A DNA stretch of 64,000 nt. Origin: Hyphomonadaceae bacterium TMED5. Its GTDB lineage: Bacteria > Pseudomonadota > Alphaproteobacteria > Caulobacterales > Hyphomonadaceae. Position numbers and translations under genes: made by a program. The stretch spans positions 124,001-188,000 of the forward strand of contig NHBK01000014.1 of NCBI GenBank assembly GCA_002173095.1. The letters run 5' to 3'. Of this stretch, positions 43,421 through 52,289 are shown piece after piece. The notes below the pieces were generated by a model, which searched no databases, had not been told where the DNA came from, and worked only from the letters and a program-made list of their open reading frames with translations. Every line of letters begins with the position of its first letter. Position 1 is the first letter of the stretch.

Positions 43421-43455
43421 AAAACGCCCCCCGGCCTAAACCAGAGGGGCGCTTT
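43421..43455 (-). terminator. Terminator between the xre gene and metK
   Basis: On the minus strand AAAGCGCCCC and GGGGCGTTTT pair over 10 positions with one mismatch, and the stem runs into a run of six T. It should end the xre transcript just before metK. Confidence 0.8.
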
Positions 43456-43488
43456 GTAGGGCTATATTAGCAGATCGTCTACCCGGAG

Positions 43489-43941
43489 TTAATCCTCGTC
43501 GGATGATTCCGTTTCGTCGCGGAATGTTGCATTCCGGCTAAAGGATTCAGCGGCTGCTTTCACTGCATCAAGCAGTGACTTGCGGAGCCGTGGATCTGGG
43601 ATGGACTGATATGCCGTAACAAGATCGATTGCGTTCGCATCAATCATGCCAGCCAGATCGCCTTCATCACCGTCCTCGGTGACGCCCAGAGCAGCGAGGT
43701 CGCCCACCTCGTCTACGCCCTGGTAGAAGTAGTTGATCGTGACATCCAGAACTTTAGCAACGTCAAAAAGACGACCGGCTGAAATTCGGTTCACACCTTT
43801 TTCGTATTTCTGGACCTGTTGGAAGGTAAGACCCAGCATCTCACCCAGACGCTCCTGGCTCAATTTGAGCTCGCGTCGACGCCAGCGAATACGCCGACCG
43901 ACATGCTTGTCGATCAGGTTAGGAAGCTTGTTCTCGCTCAT
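43489..43941 (-). CDS. XRE-family helix-turn-helix regulator
   Basis: The 150-residue protein has a Cro/C1-type HTH (residues about 13-70, with LSQERLGEMLGLTFQQVQKYEKGVNRIS) and an acidic C-terminal region (about 85-150). This type of regulator beside metK and lnt is conserved in Alphaproteobacteria. The regulon cannot be told from sequence. Confidence 0.92.
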   Translation of the reverse strand: MSENKLPNLIDKHVGRRIRWRRRELKLSQERLGEMLGLTFQQVQKYEKGVNRISAGRLFDVAKVLDVTINYFYQGVDEVGDLAALGVTEDGDEGDLAGMIDANAIDLVTAYQSIPDPRLRKSLLDAVKAAAESFSRNATFRDETESSDED

Positions 43942-44000
43942 TTATTTGTGTGCTCTCTACATCTTATAGGAGGTCTGTTTGTTACGTCTAACATAGGGTG

Positions 44001-45668
44001 TCAAGAGCTCAATCGTGCGTAGCTTAAAGTAAACATGATCAAGAAACAGACGATTATAAAGGCAAATAGGTCCTCAAATCTATCGTAGGTTGTATTGTAG
44101 ACTTCCTCTGGAATAAATGTGTCAATTTTTGTTACAGGAAATACTTGTTCTGTACTTGTGTAAACACTTTGATCTACTTCCCTTCCATATACGTCAACCA
44201 CGCCTGAATGGCCCATATTTGCAGCTCTGACGAGTGGTCTTCCACTTTCAATGGCCCGATATCGCGCGTGTGCATAGTGTTGATCGGGCCCAATTCCCTC
44301 GCCGAACCAGCTATCGATGGAAATATTAACTATAAAGTCTGCATCGTTAACTGTATTGCGAACAAGTTTAGGAAATAACGCCTCATAGCAAATAAGTGGA
44401 AGAAAAGACTGCCCATTTTCAAGTATAAGTGGCGTTCCGGCCGGGCCCGGAGTAAAACCGCTGGTTGCCATTTGCTGTAATGCGGGGGGTAGAATCCCGC
44501 TTAAATTATTACCAAATGGTATGATATCCGCCGCAGAAAGTTCACCGAATGGGACAAGACGGTGCTTGTCATAGATCTCGCTTGCGCCGCGCATACGGCT
44601 CCGCTGATCTATTATCGCGAGGCTATTATACCAGCGCTGTGGTTCAGAATACCGGTCAATACGTGCTGTTCCGGCGATAAGAGAGCGCTCGCCCAGATGC
44701 AGAGCGACGGCATCCAGCGCATTCGGATCTTGCAGCAGGGGTAATGGAAGTGCCGCCTCTGGCCAGACAACCAGACGCGGTTCGTCCGGAAAATCATCTC
44801 CGGTTCCAGTGAGGTAAGCAATCAGAATGTTTCGGGCAGCTTCTGAGCGCATTGCGCGATTTGCTTCGACGCTTGCTTCAGGGTCGTAGGGGTATTTGTC
44901 GTCCTGGCGAACGGCAACGTCGACAATACGTACGGCGGTGCCATCGGCATAGGGTTCGGATGGAATGCGCCCAATGCCCCACGCCCAGCCAGAGGCAAAC
45001 ACGATGACAGAGATCATGAGAGGCAAAACGCGGGAGGCGCCGCCTGCGTCTTTCCGGAAGTCAGCGACAGCGGCTGGCGCTGCGGCCAGAAGCAAAGTGA
45101 GCACGGAAAGCCCCCAAAGCCCAAGTATTGCCGATATTTGAGAAACCGGCAGACCAGGGGCCCAGATCATGCCCGGCCAGTTCCACGGAAAGCCGCCAAA
45201 TACCGTCCCTCGTAACAATTCTGTCATAGAGAGCGATGCGGCGAAGATGAAAATCCTGCCCGGTGTTTTCGACCAGAAAAGTCCGGCGAACCATGTTCCG
45301 AGCCCAAAAAATAGTCCGAGCCCGGCAGGAAGCAGGATCAGTGGCATCCAGATGAAAGCGAGGTGCTGGGCAGGGTCGATCAGAAAGGGTTGAACCGTCC
45401 AATGCATGCTGGACAGGGTGAAACCCATACCAAACGCCCAACCGCGGTTGAAAACCGCTTTTCCCCATTTCGGTCGTTTGCGTGCACCATCAATCAGCCA
45501 GACGAGCAGGCTGATAACTACGACATAGACCGGCCAGACCTGAAAAGGCGCGAAGGCGAATACCGTCAACACGCCGCAAACGAATGCGAGCATGAATGAT
45601 TTCAGGGGTGAAAGACCAGCAATAGCGGCGTGAACCGTGCCGAGTGAAAAACTTTCCGTGCGGCCCAA
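44001..45668 (-). CDS. lnt: Apolipoprotein N-acyltransferase Lnt
   Basis: Adds the third acyl chain to lipoproteins at the inner membrane. The 555 residues have N-terminal membrane helices (to about 220), a periplasmic nitrilase-like domain, and a C-terminal helix. The catalytic triad is visible as Glu in VVWPEAALP, Lys in YDKHRLVPFGE and Cys in LICYEALFP. The 3' part of the gene (44001 to about 44530) is clearly richer in A+T than the rest of the gene and its neighbours, yet the protein reads through normally. Confidence 0.95.
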   Translation of the reverse strand: MGRTESFSLGTVHAAIAGLSPLKSFMLAFVCGVLTVFAFAPFQVWPVYVVVISLLVWLIDGARKRPKWGKAVFNRGWAFGMGFTLSSMHWTVQPFLIDPAQHLAFIWMPLILLPAGLGLFFGLGTWFAGLFWSKTPGRIFIFAASLSMTELLRGTVFGGFPWNWPGMIWAPGLPVSQISAILGLWGLSVLTLLLAAAPAAVADFRKDAGGASRVLPLMISVIVFASGWAWGIGRIPSEPYADGTAVRIVDVAVRQDDKYPYDPEASVEANRAMRSEAARNILIAYLTGTGDDFPDEPRLVVWPEAALPLPLLQDPNALDAVALHLGERSLIAGTARIDRYSEPQRWYNSLAIIDQRSRMRGASEIYDKHRLVPFGELSAADIIPFGNNLSGILPPALQQMATSGFTPGPAGTPLILENGQSFLPLICYEALFPKLVRNTVNDADFIVNISIDSWFGEGIGPDQHYAHARYRAIESGRPLVRAANMGHSGVVDVYGREVDQSVYTSTEQVFPVTKIDTFIPEEVYNTTYDRFEDLFAFIIVCFLIMFTLSYARLSS

Positions 45669-45682
45669 GACGCTACTCCGGT

Positions 45683-46600
45683 TTAATGGGAGGTCGTTTC
45701 CTCTTGCCCTGAATCGCTGACTTTGGCGTTTACATCAACAGGGCAACGCAGTCGCAGCCGACGAATTCGTCTCGTATCGGCGTCTATGATTTCCATATCC
45801 ACACCGTTCGGGTGCCGGATGATCTCACCACGTTGCGGCACACGGCCAGCAATGGCGAAAACAACGCCGCCAAGCGTGTCGATCTCGTCTTCATATTCAG
45901 AAAGCGACATGTCAAAACCGGCTTCTTCTTCAAAATCCGGAATTTCCGCGCGTGCATCGACTTCCCAAATGCCTTTGGCTTTCTGGGTCATCAGAGCATC
46001 GTCATCATCGTGTTCGTCTTCGATCTCGCCGACAATCTGTTCAACCAGATCTTCCAGCGAAACGAGGCCGTCCGTACCGCCATATTCATCCACTACGAGT
46101 GCGAGATGGATGCGGGTGGCCTGCATTTTGACGAGGAGGTCGCGCAGACGCATGCTAGGCGGGACATAGAGAATGTCTCGACGCATACCGACAAGCGGTC
46201 GAATTTCGTCAGTTTCCTCGCCGTCAGACTTATCCGCTAGCACAAGGACCAGATCTTTGATGTGGACCAGGCCAATCGGGTCATCCAGCGTTTCGCGATA
46301 AACAGGGAGGCGGGAGTGTGTGGTGTCGGCGAAGAAACGGATCAGCTCTGGAAGCGTGGTCTGTTCTTCAATGGCGACAATCTCTGCGCGCGGGATCATG
46401 ACATCTTCGACCCGAAGACGTTCAAATTCAGCGATGCGGAGTCGAATTTCAGCAGGAGACGGCGTGGCCGTCGCGTCTGAAGCGATATCTTCGGGCGTTT
46501 CCGCCGTATCGGTAGAAAAAGACAGGGCCGCCGCTAGACGACCGATAAGACTCTGACCCGACGATGGTTCCGACGTGTCCACTTGGACGATATCCCTCAC
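45683..46600 (-). CDS. corC: CorC/HlyC-type CBS-domain protein
   Basis: The 305-residue cytoplasmic protein has two CBS domains (about 70-195, with VEDVMIPRAEIVAIEE and LVVDEYGGTDGLVSLEDLVEQIVGEIEDE) and a C-terminal CorC_HlyC transporter-associated domain. Members are linked to magnesium/cobalt efflux. It lacks the DUF21 membrane domain. It sits 14 bp upstream of lnt and overlaps ybeY by 4 bp, the conserved ybeY-corC-lnt order. Confidence 0.93.
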   Translation of the reverse strand: MRDIVQVDTSEPSSGQSLIGRLAAALSFSTDTAETPEDIASDATATPSPAEIRLRIAEFERLRVEDVMIPRAEIVAIEEQTTLPELIRFFADTTHSRLPVYRETLDDPIGLVHIKDLVLVLADKSDGEETDEIRPLVGMRRDILYVPPSMRLRDLLVKMQATRIHLALVVDEYGGTDGLVSLEDLVEQIVGEIEDEHDDDDALMTQKAKGIWEVDARAEIPDFEEEAGFDMSLSEYEDEIDTLGGVVFAIAGRVPQRGEIIRHPNGVDMEIIDADTRRIRRLRLRCPVDVNAKVSDSGQEETTSH

Positions 46601-47103
46601 TTCTCAACCTTTAGGGAGTATGGGTCAGAATAACCCAGCTCCGCAAGGATTTTGGTTTCTAATGGTTCCATCTCTTCAGCATCCGCATCGGTTTCATGGT
46701 CGAAACCGAGCAAATGTAGATATCCATGTATCAGGAGATGGGAAAAATGAGCATCAAATGCCCGTTTCATGGTGTCACAATCGCGTTTGACGACACCCAG
46801 CCCCAAGGCAATGTCCCCCAGAAAGCCTTGCTCAAAGGCTTCATCATCTGATGGAAAGGACAGAACGTCTGTGGGCTTGTCTTTCTGGCGCCAGTCACGG
46901 TTCAGCACCTGCATAGCGTCATCATCTGTCAGCAGAATATCGACGCGGCCGGTGCGTGTTTCGCGTGCTGCGGCGTTCAGGGCAGTTGAGGCGAGCGCCA
47001 GAAAAGCGCTCTCATCTAAGTCTTTCAGCCAGGCTTCGTCTTCGATACGAAGATCTATCTCCGGCTCCGGTGAGGGGTCATCCGGCATCAGAGCGACCGT
47101 CAT
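46597..47103 (-). CDS. ybeY: Endoribonuclease YbeY
   Basis: Zinc-dependent single-strand RNase in 16S rRNA maturation and ribosome quality control. The motif HLLIHGYLHLLGFDHE (H-x3-H-x5-H) is exact. The open frame extends 33 codons further into phoH. I chose ATG 47103, overlapping the phoH stop by 26 bp; ATG 47088 (overlapping by 11 bp) is an alternative. With ATG 47103 the protein has 168 residues, in the normal range. Confidence 0.94.
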   Translation of the reverse strand: MTVALMPDDPSPEPEIDLRIEDEAWLKDLDESAFLALASTALNAAARETRTGRVDILLTDDDAMQVLNRDWRQKDKPTDVLSFPSDDEAFEQGFLGDIALGLGVVKRDCDTMKRAFDAHFSHLLIHGYLHLLGFDHETDADAEEMEPLETKILAELGYSDPYSLKVEK

Positions 47104-48088
47104 TATAATTGCGGGCTTCTGCTTTGTCGTAGGCGTCCACAATGCGCGATACGAGGTCGTGGCGCACAACGTCTGCACCCGTGAGGCGCATTTGGCGGAC
47201 ACCGCTCACATTATTGAGAATGCCCATAGCATGCGCGAGGCCGGAAGGCTGTTTACTTGGCAGATCGACCTGCGATGGGTCGCCCGTGACGACCATGCGG
47301 GAGTTCCGACCAAGGCGGGTCAGAACCATTTTCATCTGTGGGACGGTTGCGTTCTGGGCTTCGTCGATAATGACGAACGCATTTTTCAGCGTACGTCCGC
47401 GCATAAAGGCCAGTGGTGCGACTTCAATCTCGCCGCGCAGACGGCGACGGTCTAATTGTTCCTGACCAAACAACTCCCGCAGAGAATCCCAGATCGGCAG
47501 CATATATGGGTCGACTTTGTCTTCCAGATCGCCCGGAAGGAAGCCCAGCTTTTCGCCTGCTTCAACAGCTGGGCGGGCAACGATCAGACGATCGCGCTTA
47601 CCAGACGCAAGCTCAGATGCACCAATGGCGACAGCCAGAAAGGTTTTGCCCGTACCAGCAGGGCCTACGCCGAAGACGAGGCCAGCAGATTCATCCTGCA
47701 AAGCGGCAAGATACGCGGTCTGACCTGTAGTTTGCGGTGAAACCTTGGTTTTGAGGCCTTTAATCGCGCCGCCCGTTTGTTGCATCACACGTGAGAATGC
47801 GGCATTGATGGCGCCATCAAATTCGATTTCGCCCGGTTCAATGCCGTTCATGGTCTTTTGCAGATAGGTGCCAAGCGCAAATTCGGCGATAGACACACCT
47901 TCAGGCAGGCCGGTTAGCGTAATACCGCCACCCTGGCTTTCCGCCTGCAGGCGATAATCTTCCAGTCGCTGTTCAAGGCGTTCCAGATTGCGATGATGTG
48001 CACCGCAGACAATGTGCAAACTGTCAGGGTCACGAACGGCAAAGAAACGGCTTACAGGCGCGGCGGCCGTGCGGGGAGCCAGACTCAA
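47078..48088 (-). CDS. phoH: PhoH-like ATPase
   Basis: Predicted ATPase/RNA-linked protein. The 336 residues have an N-terminal KH-like region and the PhoH P-loop domain with [15 protein letters not shown] (Walker A) and [17 protein letters not shown] (Walker B). It lies between miaB (4-bp overlap) and ybeY, with which it forms a conserved functional group. Confidence 0.95.
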   Translation of the reverse strand: MSLAPRTAAAPVSRFFAVRDPDSLHIVCGAHHRNLERLEQRLEDYRLQAESQGGGITLTGLPEGVSIAEFALGTYLQKTMNGIEPGEIEFDGAINAAFSRVMQQTGGAIKGLKTKVSPQTTGQTAYLAALQDESAGLVFGVGPAGTGKTFLAVAIGASELASGKRDRLIVARPAVEAGEKLGFLPGDLEDKVDPYMLPIWDSLRELFGQEQLDRRRLRGEIEVAPLAFMRGRTLKNAFVIIDEAQNATVPQMKMVLTRLGRNSRMVVTGDPSQVDLPSKQPSGLAHAMGILNNVSGVRQMRLTGADVVRHDLVSRIVDAYDKAEARNYNDGRSDAG

Positions 48089-49446
48089 ACTCCGGCCTCC
48101 GCCATGCTGGCAAGCTTGCCGCCGACAGAGTTCAGCGTCGCTTTTTCGATTTTGACGTTCACAATTTGTCCGGCCAGTTCTTCGCCGCCCTCAAAATGGG
48201 TGGCCTGAAGGTATGGTGTGCGGCCAGCCATCTGGCCTTCATTTCGGGCTGTGCCCGTAACGAGAACCGGAATGGTCTTGCCAATCTGAGACTGATTGAA
48301 CCGGGTCTGCTGATCGCGGAGCAGCGCCTGAAGGCGTTGCAGGCGTTCGTCTTTCACCTCTTCCGGGACCTGGCTGAACATATCAGCCGCTGGCGTGCCC
48401 GGACGACGTGAGTATTTGAAGGAATAGGCCGCCGCATAATCAATGCGCTCAACCAAAGCCATTGTGTCTTCAAAGTCCTGATCGCGCTCACCCGGGAAGC
48501 CGACAATGAAGTCAGAGGTGATCGCCACGTCCGGACGGATTTCACGCAGACGGTCGATGATTTTGATGTAGCGTTCAGCCGTGTGACCGCGATTCATCGC
48601 TTTCAGAATACTGTCTGAGCCCGCCTGAATTGGCAGGTGCAAATATGGCATCAGCTTTTCTGTGTCGCCAAAGGCTTCGATAAGATCGTCATCCATATCG
48701 CGCGGGTGCGATGTCGTGAAACGAATACGGTCGAGGCCATCAATTTTTGCAAGGTGGCGGATGAGTTGGCCCAGCGTCCAGTCATCGCCGCCTTCAAGGC
48801 CCGGCGCAGTGCCGTGATAAGCGTTTACGTTCTGGCCGAGCAGATTGATCTCGCGAACGCCCTTGCGGATAAGCAGGCGCGCTTCGGCGACGATCGCATC
48901 AACATTCCGGGAAAATTCTGCGCCGCGTGTGTATGGAACAACGCAGAACGAGCAGAATTTATCGCAGCCTTCCTGAACGGACAGGAAAGCCGTTGGACCA
49001 TCGACCTGACGATCCAGCGGCAGAGCATCGAATTTTTCTTCGACTTCGAATTCGGTTTCCAGACGTTCGCCGGCAGCGCGGTGTACGCGCGCGATCATTT
49101 CCGGAAGCTTGTGATAGGCTTGCGGCCCCAGAACCAGATCAACAGCCGGTTGGCGGCGCATAATCTCTTCGCCTTCAGCCTGTGCCACACAGCCGGTCAC
49201 TCCGAGAAGCATATTGCCACCCGATTTCGCTTTGAGGCGTTTGAGCTGGCCCAGTTCGGAGAACACTTTTTCCGTCGCTTTTTCGCGAATATGGCAGGGG
49301 TTCAGCAGAACAAGGTCTGCGTCATCCGGCGTATCGGTGCTGGTGTATCCAAGTGGTGCAAGAACATCCTTCATCCTTTCGGAATCATAGACGTTCATCT
49401 GGCAGCCATAGGTTTTGATAAAGAGGCGTTTGGTCGCCGCGGTCAT
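48085..49446 (-). CDS. miaB: tRNA-2-methylthio-N6-dimethylallyladenosine synthase MiaB
   Basis: Radical-SAM methylthiotransferase acting on i6A37 of tRNA. The N-terminal domain binds a second [4Fe-4S] cluster ([35 protein letters not shown]). The radical-SAM motif CDKFCSFC lies in [20 protein letters not shown], and a C-terminal TRAM domain is present ([18 protein letters not shown]). 453 residues is typical. It follows fur by 14 bp. Confidence 0.97.
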   Translation of the reverse strand: MTAATKRLFIKTYGCQMNVYDSERMKDVLAPLGYTSTDTPDDADLVLLNPCHIREKATEKVFSELGQLKRLKAKSGGNMLLGVTGCVAQAEGEEIMRRQPAVDLVLGPQAYHKLPEMIARVHRAAGERLETEFEVEEKFDALPLDRQVDGPTAFLSVQEGCDKFCSFCVVPYTRGAEFSRNVDAIVAEARLLIRKGVREINLLGQNVNAYHGTAPGLEGGDDWTLGQLIRHLAKIDGLDRIRFTTSHPRDMDDDLIEAFGDTEKLMPYLHLPIQAGSDSILKAMNRGHTAERYIKIIDRLREIRPDVAITSDFIVGFPGERDQDFEDTMALVERIDYAAAYSFKYSRRPGTPAADMFSQVPEEVKDERLQRLQALLRDQQTRFNQSQIGKTIPVLVTGTARNEGQMAGRTPYLQATHFEGGEELAGQIVNVKIEKATLNSVGGKLASMAEAGV

Positions 49447-49460
49447 ATCAACTCGTTCGT

Positions 49461-49880
49461 TCAGGATTTCTCTTTGTTATCGAGTGGAACGCCATAGAGT
49501 TCCAGACGGTGATCGACGAGCTTGTACCCCAGTTTACGCGCGATCTCAACTTGCAGCCGTTCAATCTCTTCATTGACGAACTCAATGACCTCGCCAGAGC
49601 GAACATCAATGAGGTGGTCATGGTGATCATCGGTGACTTCTTCGAAACGGGAACGACCATCGCGGAAGTCATGACGTTCAATGATGCCGGATTCCTCAAA
49701 CAGCTTCACTGTACGATAAACCGTGGCCAGAGAGATGTTCCGGTCAACGCCAGCGGCGCGGCGGTGCAGCTCTTCTGCGTCCGGATGGTCTTCGGCCTCG
49801 GAGAGGATGCGTGCGATGACCCGCCGCTGTTCAGTGAGGCGGAGTCCGTTCTTCTGGCAGAGTTGTTCGATGCGGCTCAT
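49461..49880 (-). CDS. fur: Fur-family metal-responsive regulator
   Basis: The 139-residue protein has a winged-helix DNA-binding half ([32 protein letters not shown]) and a metal-binding half with HHDH (86-89) and [10 protein letters not shown]. The CxxC structural zinc pair of E. coli Fur is absent (DVRS at that place), as in other alphaproteobacterial Fur/Mur proteins. Whether it senses iron or manganese is therefore open. It is the likely reader of the Fur-like operators at 21913 and 27108. Confidence 0.93.
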   Translation of the reverse strand: MSRIEQLCQKNGLRLTEQRRVIARILSEAEDHPDAEELHRRAAGVDRNISLATVYRTVKLFEESGIIERHDFRDGRSRFEEVTDDHHDHLIDVRSGEVIEFVNEEIERLQVEIARKLGYKLVDHRLELYGVPLDNKEKS

Positions 49881-49943
49881 AAAATCATTCCTGAATCTAA
49901 ATCACATATGCCGCTATTGGCGCTCAACGTCCAGTATTCCGAC

Positions 49944-50417
49944 TTATTTGGTTGGCTTTGACATAAGCACGGCATCCATAGGTGGCCCATTCTTGCGGAG
50001 ATAATAGGCCTTTCGGGTGCCATCTTCAGTAAAACCGGCGCTTTCATAGAGGTGGCGCGCTGGCGCATTGTCTGAGGCAACCTCTAAAAGACAGTCTGTG
50101 AACCCCGTTTTTGCAGCCAGGCTGAGGCCTGCATCCACAAGTTTTCGGCCCAGTCCGGAGCTTCGACGTTCGGGTGAGGTGCAGATGGTGACCAGTTCGC
50201 ATTGGTCCACGCATGGCAGAAAGATTGAGAATCCCGCCAGATCACTTTCAAGAAATGCGGCTTGGCCAAAAGCGCCTTGTCCCGAAATCATGTCGCGGAT
50301 CGATTTGGCGGACCAGGCATCTTCAAAACACTGACGGTGCAGATCGGCCAGCTGAGAGAGCTGATCGTCTGAAAGCGCGCTCAGTTCAGAGAAGCGGAGA
50401 TTTTGCAGGAATGGCAT
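49944..50417 (-). CDS. rimI: GNAT acetyltransferase, RimI-like
   Basis: The 157-residue GNAT protein has the acetyl-CoA motif TSPERRSSGLGRKLVDAGL and the later LEVASDNAPARHLYESAGFTEDGTRKAYY, typical of RimI. RimI acetylates the N-terminus of ribosomal protein S18, though in many bacteria the substrate range is wider. It overlaps tsaB by 32 bp, the conserved tsaB-rimI pair. Confidence 0.9.
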   Translation of the reverse strand: MPFLQNLRFSELSALSDDQLSQLADLHRQCFEDAWSAKSIRDMISGQGAFGQAAFLESDLAGFSIFLPCVDQCELVTICTSPERRSSGLGRKLVDAGLSLAAKTGFTDCLLEVASDNAPARHLYESAGFTEDGTRKAYYLRKNGPPMDAVLMSKPTK

Positions 50418-51036
50418 CCGGCGCTCTCACATAAAGCGGGCTTGGCTCGCGAAGGACGTTTTTCGCGGCCGTTGATGCCCATAGCGGAACGCCCGCTGCT
50501 TTTGCTTCGGCGCGTTCAACCTCGACACCCGGCAGAATACCCGACAGCGTCTCAGCTGCCTCAAAGTTTGCAACAATTTTAGCGCCGCCCTCAACGAAGG
50601 ACTGAACGTCATACGCGCTGAGCTCAATCGGGTCTGATAAACCTTCATCATTGAAGTGCTGAGCCCAGAAGGTCAGGTCCGGTGGACGGATTTTAGCAGG
50701 CAACAAAACGAGCGTGTTGGTTTTTGGCGGTTTGCCCAGCAAGGCTTCAAGGCTTGAAACGCCAATGGCTTTCACATTGTTGGAAAGTGCCAGCCCGCGC
50801 GCAAAGGCAACACCTATGCGTATGCCAGTGAAACTTCCTGGTCCCACACATACCGAAACTGAAGAAAGCTCCATCAGGTTCACGCCTGAGGCTTTTGCGG
50901 TTTCCTCCACAATTCCTGGCAGGAACTGATCATGGCCCCGGCGCATCGCAGTTTCCTGTTCTGCAACGATCTCGCCATCCTTCAGAATGGCAACGCCGCA
51001 AAACGGGCCAGCTGTATGAATACCGAGACTGATCAT
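50386..51036 (-). CDS. tsaB: tRNA threonylcarbamoyladenosine biosynthesis protein TsaB
   Basis: Non-catalytic partner of TsaD in t6A37 formation. The 216-residue ASKHA-fold protein has the N-terminal ISLGIHTAGPFCGVAIL and the family motif VCVGPGSFTGIRIGVAFARGLAL. The frame is open ten codons upstream, but ATG 51036 (MISLGIHT) is the natural start. It lies 4 bp after the nitroreductase gene. Confidence 0.94.
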   Translation of the reverse strand: MISLGIHTAGPFCGVAILKDGEIVAEQETAMRRGHDQFLPGIVEETAKASGVNLMELSSVSVCVGPGSFTGIRIGVAFARGLALSNNVKAIGVSSLEALLGKPPKTNTLVLLPAKIRPPDLTFWAQHFNDEGLSDPIELSAYDVQSFVEGGAKIVANFEAAETLSGILPGVEVERAEAKAAGVPLWASTAAKNVLREPSPLYVRAPDAIPAKSPLL

Positions 51037-51040
51037 TGCA

Positions 51041-51643
51041 TCAGAGAATCTGGCACGCATCCTCAAAGGAGAGGCGCGGCAGGCGAGGGAAGAGCTTTTC
51101 GTCTACGCCATATCCAAGATTGCAGATGAAATTGGCCGTCCAGTTTTCCGTCTCTGGGTTGGAAAGGAAAAATTCCTTATCAACGCCGGGGCGATCAAAA
51201 CCAGACATGGGGCCGCAATCAAGGCCATGTGCGCGGGCGGCGATCATGAAGTAAGCGCCCTGCAAGCTTCCATTCCGGAAGGCCGTTTCAGCGCGGTTCT
51301 GCGGATTTTTGAAAACATCCTTTGCGTCTTCCTTATGCGGGAAGAGTTCGGTCAGCTTCTCAGGAAAATCCAGATCATTTGCAATGATCACTGTCCATGG
51401 CGCTTTTTCTGTCTTTTCGCGATTGCCTTCAGCCATATGCGGCAGAAGGCGCGCTTTAGCTTCCGGCGAGCGAACAAAGACAAATCGCGCCGGACTTGTG
51501 TTCATGCTCGTCGGACCGAATTTCATCAGCTCATACGTGTCGCGGATCAGCGTTTCAGGAACGTCTTTTTCCTGCCAATTGCCATGCGTGCGGGCATCCG
51601 TGAAAATCTGATCACGGCTTTCCTTGGAGATGATCTCGGTCAT
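51041..51643 (-). CDS. Nitroreductase-family protein (RutE/malonic semialdehyde reductase-like)
   Basis: FMN-dependent oxidoreductase fold of 200 residues. The sequence YELMKFGPTSMNTSPARFVFVRSPEAKARL and the SGFDRPGVDKEFF loop resemble the RutE/HadB-type subfamily, which can reduce malonic semialdehyde to 3-hydroxypropionate. The rest of the rut pathway is not in the window, so the in vivo substrate is unknown. Confidence 0.87.
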   Translation of the reverse strand: MTEIISKESRDQIFTDARTHGNWQEKDVPETLIRDTYELMKFGPTSMNTSPARFVFVRSPEAKARLLPHMAEGNREKTEKAPWTVIIANDLDFPEKLTELFPHKEDAKDVFKNPQNRAETAFRNGSLQGAYFMIAARAHGLDCGPMSGFDRPGVDKEFFLSNPETENWTANFICNLGYGVDEKLFPRLPRLSFEDACQIL

Positions 51644-51670
51644 GTAGGTCTCGTCGTTGATTGGATGGGA

Positions 51671-52243
51671 TCAGAGCGCAGCTTCTACGGCGCTGACTTC
51701 CGGCACATAATGGCGCAGCATGTTCTCAATGCCCTGTTTCAGGGTCATTGTGGAGGATGGGCAGCCGGCACAGGCGCCGCGCATATGGAGCGAAACCACA
51801 CCGGTATCCGGGTCGTAGCGGTCGAAAATAATGTCGCCGCCATCCTGAGCCACCGCAGGGCGCACACGCGTTTCGATAAGCTCTTTAATCTCGGCCACGA
51901 TTTCAGCCGCATCACCCTCATAGGTGATATCGCTCGTGTCAGCAGATGCGTCTGCACCTTCATCCAGCACAGGCAGGCCCGAAGTGTAATGGTCCATAAT
52001 GGCTGCCAGCGTCATGGTTTTGACGTGCTTCCAGTCTGCCTGCGCGTCTTTCGTCACGGAGACGAAGTCTGAGCCGAGGAAAACCCGTGCAACGCCCGCG
52101 ACTTCAAACAGGCGCTTTGCCAGCGGCGAGACATCACCCTGTTCGGCATCGGAAAAATCGCGCGACCCTTCGCTCAGCACCGGCTGGCCTGGTAGGAATT
52201 TGAGGGTATCTGGGTTCGGCGTGGCTTCAGTTTGAATGAACAT
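51671..52243 (-). CDS. NfuA/NifU-like iron-sulfur scaffold protein
   Basis: The 190 residues comprise an N-terminal Nfu_N domain (MFIQTEATPNPDTLKFLPG) and a C-terminal NifU-type domain with the cluster-binding CxxC in MRGACAGCPSSTMTLKQGIE. Such proteins carry [4Fe-4S] clusters to client enzymes; MiaB and Nth encoded in this window are such clients in principle. ATG 52243 gives the standard N-terminus; the frame is open 25 codons upstream. Confidence 0.94.
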   Translation of the reverse strand: MFIQTEATPNPDTLKFLPGQPVLSEGSRDFSDAEQGDVSPLAKRLFEVAGVARVFLGSDFVSVTKDAQADWKHVKTMTLAAIMDHYTSGLPVLDEGADASADTSDITYEGDAAEIVAEIKELIETRVRPAVAQDGGDIIFDRYDPDTGVVSLHMRGACAGCPSSTMTLKQGIENMLRHYVPEVSAVEAAL

Positions 52244-52289
52244 TCGGGGCTCCTTCGTTCCACACAAATGGAGGGCAAAGCCCGGCAAA

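Noticed and set aside
43390-43488. metK leader considered as a SAM-responsive riboswitch
   Set aside because: The visible structure is explained by the terminator of the preceding gene, and the remaining 31 bases before metK are too short for the SAM motifs I know.
48637-49497. Open frame of 286 codons on the + strand
   Set aside because: Antisense to miaB; no domain recognised.
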